In this document: one piece after another, positions 58,636-64,000 of the stretch
Layout: every line of letters begins with the position of its first letter
Position numbering within the stretch: position 1 is the stretch's first letter
Origin: Ariolimax columbianus
Lineage: Eukaryota; Mollusca; Gastropoda; Stylommatophora; Arionidae
Direction of reading: 5' to 3'
DNA length: 64,000 nucleotides
Assembly: GCA_036924085.1 (NCBI GenBank)
Contig: JAVGWX010000005.1
Span: 36,487,983 to 36,551,982 of the forward strand
Position numbers and translations under genes: made by a program
The notes under the pieces: generated by a model
What the model was told of the DNA's origin: nothing
Database searches by the model: none
Seen by the model: only the letters and a program-made list of their open reading frames with translations

Positions 58636-59329
58636 TACCAACTGAGATACTAGATAGTGCCATCAAAACGGAAATGATAACGTCAAACCTCTGAACAAGC
58701 TCGTGGACAGGCGAAGACAGTGTCAGTACCTACTTTGATAATGAGAAACTTGAAGCAATGACATATCTTTTTCTGCGGTCGGAAGTCTCTGATCTGATCA
58801 AATGATGTTGCTTTGTCTTTAGCATTGGTATGGGAAAGTGATCGTGGGGGTGGATGGTAGGTACATTTCTATAGGAAGAAGTTGAGGTGCACAGTTGGCC
58901 TTGTGAAGCATGTTAAGTATAAATCAGCCAGTAACACGTCTGACCTTTGTAGCTGTTCTGCATGCTTTCGTATATAAGAGTTTGCATTTGTACAAATATT
59001 TTCTAAGTATAAAGTAGTTTGCCCTTTGCTTTCTGTACGTGCTACATAATGATGAATATTCGGTAGAAATCTAATCTTTCGAAAGCATCTCCGAGTTTTC
59101 CGCCAATCTCCAATATGACTAGACGCTGATCCCACCTCACTCTAAAACATTGAACGATTGCAACTTGTGGGATACGAGCCGTCACCGTTACGCGCTTTCA
59201 TTCGTGCGTTTCTTGAGAGATGAGCTTTTTGAGCTCTCATCTGTAGCGACATATAAACAAAAATGAAAGTCATTCCCTAGAGTAGAGATAACAGGGACAT
59301 CAAATAAATTATAAGGATGTTAATTTTTT
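58636..59329. other. No gene recognised
   Basis: An 88-codon minus-strand ORF (58869-59135) has no recognisable motif. Confidence 0.4.
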
Positions 59330-59610
59330 TTTTTTTAAATTCTTAATTGCACAAATTTCAAGCACATCTTTGTGTGATGTGAGGGGAAATAAAGTGAACC
59401 TTTCTCAGGAGATGAAATGAAGTGAACATTTCCCAGGAGATGAAACATGATGTGGTGGGCGTTATATTTAGTGATGTGAAGGGTGACATCAATTTATTTC
59501 TGATAGCAATATGCACACATACCCATACATACATATTCATGTCTTCACACACATATACATATGTTTACGTTAATACATATAAAGCACTCACCCCAGCACG
59601 TATAGTTATA
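59330..59610 (+). repeat. Dispersed repeat R1, copy 2
   Basis: It shares with 39445-39760 the words gcacaaatttcaa, atttcccaggagatgaaac and gacatcaat, plus a CATA-rich end. The aggagatgaaa word is duplicated in this copy. Confidence 0.6.
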
Positions 59611-60751
59611 CACATAACTACATACAATACTGAAAACATTTTCAAATGTAAAGGTATGAGGTCAGATGGAGAGAAAATAAATTATTTGGAAATAGTAGCC
59701 ATCTGGGGTGATATAAATTGATATTGTTCTAATTAAAGAGATTTATCTTTTTTTCCAAGTGGACTATTTAAGGACCCGTCAAGATTTGTCAGAATTTGAC
59801 CAAGGTCAAGGGGTGGGTTAAAGTGGTCTACAGGTGGCCGATTTTCTTCCCAAGGCCCCCCTTTCTTCTTGCTGTCTTAATGCATTATGCCAGTCTACTG
59901 CCATAAAACAAACACTCAGCCTGTTTCCTGTCCATTGTTCATGTAGCTCACTTTGCCAAAATGAGGAATAGAATAGTCTAAAAATACCAGTCATTAAACT
60001 TGATAAGGGGAGATAAAAAAAATATGACAACTAGGGGAGGGAAGGATGATTTGGTCTGGTCCTAGGAGCAATTATGTCCAGCTGGGAACAGAAACCTGAG
60101 TTGGAAGGAGCGAAATTGATGTTTTTTCCTGCTGTGGGTGTAATTTAACAGGTGGGGGTTTGTTTTTCTATACGGTATGTATTTTGTGTTAAAGGTTTGC
60201 CTTTATGAATTCTATTGGAGGAGGCACGCCTTTCTCAACCACGGATCGAAGTCCTATAGGGAATTCAGGATGTATTAATCAATGCGTATCTCAATCACAC
60301 AACGCTGGTTCATTCTCTTCTTTCCACACACTCTTGTTTGATTTTACTCTGTCACTTAATCACACTATTGCACAACTTTCACACGCGCCTTCAAGGTGAG
60401 ACCATTCCATTGCACTTTGGTTGGGCTTTCTTCTGAGACCGCACAAATCTAGCATAGGTACATACAGACGCACACATACATTCAAGCACTGGTTTATGCA
60501 TATTAATATCGTCCAATTGACCACAGTCCGGGGTGAAATAGGCGTGTCTCCGCCAGTAGAAACTAGTGAGGCAAACACGTACAAAAGATTTTTTTTTTTT
60601 AAATAATCAGTACTTTGATGTGTGTGTATGTCTGCGTAGTCGCAATTCGGCTTCACCGATCGCCCAGCTTGATGTTGATCCCCATGGCATTAGCAATATC
60701 AGTCATAAATAGACTTAAACTAGATGTTCAAAATAATGGTACAACTTGCTG
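59611..60751. other. No gene recognised
   Basis: I looked for an upstream MRPL14 exon here and found none I could support. Confidence 0.4.
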
Positions 60752-61301
60752 TTCATTCAGAAGCTTTATCAGATTCGCCTCTTGGCATGAATGAGAATTG
60801 TTTATAACAGCCCACTAGGTAAAGCTGCTGCAGAGATTGGGAAGCCAAAGAGAGTCATCAATGTTTATAATGTCAGAAAAGTTGGTTACATTGGAGACAA
60901 AGTTTTAGTGGCAGTCGTGCTGCCGATGACGGATGTGTCGGACCGAAAGGTGCAAATATCGTAGTCAAGCTGTATACTAGCGACACAACTGATTCCGTTC
61001 TCCGGACTACATCCTGCTACTCCCAAAGCCCTGTTCAGAACTTGATAGCGGTTAATTGAGAACGAACGCAAAAGAAGAAGAAGAAGTGACAGTCAAAGGA
61101 AAGATGAAACGCGCATACATCGTTGGTCTCAGGCAGAAACAGAAACAAAATGTGCCAAAAATGGGCACAGATAACATCGTTTTAGTGGACGATAACAGAA
61201 ATCCTTTGGGAAACAGAATAAAGGTTCCTATTCCTTCTGCCATCCGAGGAAGAGGAGACGAGCTCACCAGAATGTTATCAATTGCTACAAAGTTTGTCTG
61301 A
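60752..61301 (+). pseudogene. MRPL14: Mitochondrial ribosomal protein L14 (uL14m) pseudogene, interrupted by SINE-B
   Basis: MRPL14 is a protein of the mitochondrial large ribosomal subunit. The first block reads MRIVYNSPLGKAAAEIGKPK, then RVINVYNVRKVGYIGDKVLV and AV (60791-60916). The second reads KGKMKRAYIVG, then DNIVLVDDNRNPLGNRIKVP and LSIATKFV before a stop at 61299-61301. Joined in frame they cover most of the uL14 fold (110 codons; human MRPL14 is 145). Between them is a 178-bp SINE-B insertion. Just before the first block TGA (60788-60790) stands where family members usually have Arg, consistent with CGA-to-TGA decay. The conserved Asp of V-D-N-S is Tyr, and the Gly after V-D-D-N is Arg. 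No splice signals would remove the SINE in frame. I infer an old retrocopy. An intact parental gene should exist elsewhere. Confidence 0.85.
60917..61094 (+). mobile_element. SINE-B inserted in MRPL14 pseudogene
   Basis: The target agtggcagtc / agtgacagtc (60907-60916 and 61085-61094) flanks the element, with one mismatch. The body has gatgtgtcggaccgaaaggt, a gcaaatatcgtagtcaagctg block, ttccgttctccggactacat and gagaacgaacgc, then (GAA)n. It is 5'-truncated compared with the copy at 237-601. Confidence 0.88.
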
Positions 61302-61309
61302 TTAATTTT

Positions 61310-61564
61310 TTTTTTTTTTTCTTTGCGTTCGCCTCATTTTTCAAATCCCCAAGGCGGTGTGCGTTGCACTGTGTTTTTATTTTGCGCCTGTCGACCCAGT
61401 GCATCCGACTTCAGTATGCATTTTATGTAAGGGTCTGCTTCCTCCTGCATTTTCTAAGGGTTTGCTTCCCCGGAGTAACGGCCAATGCTGTGATGGGGAT
61501 CGAACCCAGCACCTTCGGCTTGTGAGCCGTGCCACTTAACCACTAGGCCACGCCGTCCCCTGCT
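61310..61564 (-). mobile_element. SINE-A, copy next to the MRPL14 stop codon
   Basis: A nearly complete minus-strand SINE-A runs from a T-rich tail to the ccacgccgtcccc head. The target tgattaatttt / tgattcatttt (61299-61309 and 61565-61575) has one mismatch and includes the MRPL14 TGA codon. The SINE inserted in the 3' end of the retrocopy. Confidence 0.9.
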
Positions 61565-61575
61565 TGATTCATTTT

Positions 61576-61939
61576 ATATAATTAAATGTAATATAATACT
61601 TAAAAAATGTTATAAATCATTTTATAAATCATCCGGCATTCTCAAAAGGACACATCTCAAGGGACAGCAAATTTCAAAGTAAACAACAAAGAGTGGAGGC
61701 AGGACGGCGTCGTATGCAGCCGGGCAGAACTAGTTAAACCATCATCCCTGACGAGCACTGGCCAATGACAACCCAAGGGCAATCAGCCCAGATCCTTTCA
61801 GTGCTAGCATGCCTGTGCATGGATGACTTGGGGGGGTGGGTGGGGGGTGGGGGAATGAGCATCCCAATCGTTTGCTGGTCACTTTGTGACAAAACTACAT
61901 GACTGGAATGTAACACTGGCTGTATAAAAACTATGCAGA
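61576..61939. other. No gene recognised; G-quadruplex motif at 61830-61853
   Basis: The only structured site is four G-runs (7, 3, 6 and 5) separated by single T residues. Confidence 0.5.
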
Positions 61940-62255
61940 GTCTTGGGTCGAGTGGTCAGGGACTCGCCTCACAAAGCGATGAACAGTAGCGGTAGACTAT
62001 CGAATCCCACAAGTTTTAAAGTGACCACCTGGTCTCACTGGGTGTGGGACCAGAGTGCATCCATCCTGAGCTGCCTCCACTCGTTGTGACTAATGTCTTG
62101 CCACTGGGTCAATGTAGCTCGGGACCAGAGAGTGAGGCCGATGACAATCGCATTAGCTTTTACCTTATAACCCAAATACAGCGCAAGTTACATCATCCAG
62201 ACGAACTCGTCTGTTGATGTGGCCTCATCGCTTGCGATGGCCAACAAATAACTAA
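61940..62255 (+). mobile_element. SINE-S1, copy 2
   Basis: The head is gggtcgagtggtcagggact and the B-box-like word is ctatcgaatccc. The body has ctggtctcactgggtgtggg and aacccaaatacagcgcaagt, and the end is catcgcttgcgatgg. It corresponds along its length to the copy at 22227-22542. Confidence 0.85.
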
Positions 62256-62647
62256 TAACATTTACCCATGCAAGTCTTTCTGTGATTCAAGATGGTTCTG
62301 TGTGGTTCAAGCCAGATAGAATGTCATTGCTCATTGAAGTAAGGCCCCTAAATGTTGTGTGTGTGAACGGTTCTAAACCTCTTGTGTGTTATATCTTTGT
62401 GCTGCCTCAACCTCATGTCATGTACCATTAAGCAAAGTCGGCATTACTGCATTCAATCAAGACCAATGGTTGCTGACACTCTTACAACATATGTGTCTTT
62501 TTATTTGGGCACAGGCGAGTATGCCAGATTGTGTATCTCTCCAAATTACAGGAGAGGAAATTGACATCTTGCGAAATGAAATTGTAAAATTAAAATGTCA
62601 AAATAACATTGGAGAATGGAACCTTAACAGTTAATGTTCTCGCCTGT
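62256..62647. other. No gene recognised
   Basis: Short overlapping ORFs without motifs. Confidence 0.4.
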
Positions 62648-62735
62648 TCACACACACACACACATACACACACACACACACACGCACGCACGCACACGCG
62701 CACACACACACACACACACATATATATATACACGT
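62648..62735. repeat. (CA)n/(CG)n/(TA)n microsatellite
   Basis: Alternating purine-pyrimidine run of CACACA with CGCACG blocks, ending in TATATATA. Such sequence can adopt Z-DNA. Confidence 0.93.
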
Positions 62736-62754
62736 CATTCAATTGGCTCTTTCC

Positions 62755-63297
62755 GTCTTATCAGACAATATTAAATGTGATTTGAAAAACAGGATGTAAC
62801 TACAGCCCATGACGATAACGAATGTGACTAGTAATACCAATCTGAGCAGAGAAGCGTTTTCCACAGTGTGTGTAGGAAAAGTAGGATCATTTACGGCATC
62901 GCATCGTGTGGCATGGTATCTTCTCAAACGCTTGAGTTCTTAGTCTATCCGTAATCAGTATCTCTTGTGTCTGTATTCCATGTTTAATCCTGCCCCTCCA
63001 TGTAACACGATCCATGGCGTCCTGTTCCCATGATTCTATATAATTCACAACCCGCTTGCATACATCCTTGTACCGAATACGTGGCCGGCCCCGAGACCTT
63101 TTCTCCAACTGTAATTCCCTAAAGAGAGGATATTTTGGTGTTCTGCCTCCATCTATCCCCCGAGTGTGTCCCAGCCATCGAAGCCTTCGAAGACTAAGCA
63201 TAGAAAAGAAGGTGACAGTGCCTGTTCTCTCCAACTCCTCTGCGTTAGTGATCTTGTCTTGCCACCCAACCCCCAGGATTCTGCGCAGGTAGCTCAT
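62755..63297 (-). mobile_element. LINE-c C-terminal end, copy 2
   Basis: The minus strand has an open run of 136 codons: SYLRRILGVGWQDKITNAEE, FSMLSLRRLRWLGHTRGIDG, KRSRGRPRIRYKDVCKRVVN, YIESWEQDAMDRVTWRGRIK and TDRLRTQAFEKI. Compared with the plus-strand copy at 24.84 kb, one base is missing near the terminal finger. PCTHCGKRF therefore becomes PTHTVEN and the finger is lost. It is the best-preserved LINE-c end in the window. The RT domain is not present upstream. Confidence 0.88.
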
Positions 63298-63536
63298 GTG
63301 ATAGCTGTTTAGACGACTCTCCTGGTACGTGTGCGTGCGTGTGTGTAGAAGGTGCGTGTGGTATTCAGTTTATATAATTCCATTCTTGCAGCTAGGAGTA
63401 TTCATCACAAGGAGATCTAGGGCTTCCATTTCGAACTGTCGAGGACTATATCTCACGTAGAGCTGTTAGAGGTATAAAATACTTTGCGATGGTTGTCCAC
63501 ATGCCGCAACATTGTTTAGTTTTAATACGTGCACGT

Positions 63537-63803
63537 GGAAGGAGAGAAAGATTAACGTCTGGTTAGGTACAACATACTGATCAGACATGGTAGCCTGGCT
63601 AACGAGATGAGAGATCAACGTGATTCCCGTAATAGGGAGCAACACGCAGATAACGCTAAGCATAGCACAACCACCTGCAGGACCCCGGTCCACTTTCATC
63701 AGCACGCTCGGGATGTGAGGAAAGTACGACAACCGGTCACTTAATTAACGTCCTTGTTAGGACTCACAACAAACTACTCATTGTGGGCATTCAACAACAA
63801 CAT
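63537..63803 (+). mobile_element. Element T, copy with internal deletion
   Basis: It starts with attaacgtctggttaggta, jumps from the module directly to tagcctggctaacgagatga, then has cagcacgctcgggatgtgag and cattgtgggcattcaacaac. The short duplication tgcacgt (63530-63536 and 63804-63810) flanks it. About 100 bp between the module and the body are missing. Confidence 0.85.
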
Positions 63804-64000
63804 TGCACGTAAAAAACCAAACGGCAAACAAGGAATGACAGAAGAAATTTTACAACATACAATAATGGATTACAATAACTAGTTTATTTTTAAAGAAAAA
63901 AACAATTCAACGTCCAGCGCCGCCTTCGGCAGGATTGAACCAAACAAGCAAACTAGGTCACGGGGACATTGTTATCAACCAAAAGAAAACATACATACGC

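Noticed and set aside
60752..61301. MRPL14 as a working gene with the SINE lying in an intron
   Set aside because: No GT..AG pair at the insert edges restores the frame. There is an in-frame TGA upstream, and conserved residues are changed. The insert has a SINE target duplication.

Overview
The window looks like repeat-dominated intergenic DNA from an animal nuclear genome. It holds no operons, no intact long ORFs and no bacterial signals. It does hold many dead LINE 3' ends, tRNA-derived SINEs, two wrecked mariner transposases, an hAT-like element, long GA/GT/CT microsatellites and more than twenty minisatellites. The only recognisable cellular gene is a broken copy of the mitochondrial ribosomal protein gene MRPL14. 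The mix of SINEs, LINEs and microsatellites would fit a mollusc or another lophotrochozoan, but this placement is inference and no species can be named.

Layout. 1-11 kb: a LINE tail split by a SINE, the first copy of a dispersed element named here element T, several LINE fragments, and a mariner copy with a SINE inserted in its transposase. 11-23 kb: one LINE reverse-transcriptase (RT) pseudogene stretched over more than 10 kb. It is interrupted by a segment carrying a 7 x 51-bp array, by 85 nearly identical 97-bp repeats (8,250 bp) amplified from the RT sequence itself, and by a SINE. 23-32 kb: LINE tails, element T with an expanded internal repeat, a second mariner, a GT/GA-rich composite repeat and an hAT-like element. 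32-37 kb: pyrimidine-rich DNA and minisatellites. 37-39 kb: an RTE-type LINE preceded by an 82-bp (TA)n-centred palindrome. 39-56 kb: mainly minisatellites with scattered LINE and T copies. 56.9-57.7 kb: two inverted arrays of one ~40-bp repeat that resemble a foldback element. 60.7-61.6 kb: the MRPL14 pseudogene hit by two SINEs. 62-64 kb: LINE, SINE and T remnants.

Names used here are local to this report: SINE-A (tRNA-like head, A-rich tail), SINE-B ((GAA)n tail), SINE-S1 and SINE-S2 (tRNA-like heads), element T (~360-380 bp, (AAC)n tail, 12-13 bp target duplications), R1 and R2 (dispersed repeats with two copies each), LINE-a, LINE-b, LINE-c and LINE-d.

How the parts relate. Nested insertions give a relative chronology: mariner before SINE-A, LINE-a before SINE-B, LINE-d before SINE-S1, and MRPL14 retrocopy before SINE-A and SINE-B. 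Several minisatellites can be traced to a segment of a transposon (LINE-d to 97 bp, SINE-B to 61 bp, element T to 36/37 bp). This suggests that local tandem amplification of transposon fragments is a main way this region grows. No gene here appears functional. All similarity calls come from reading the sequence and from remembered family motifs, not from database searches.
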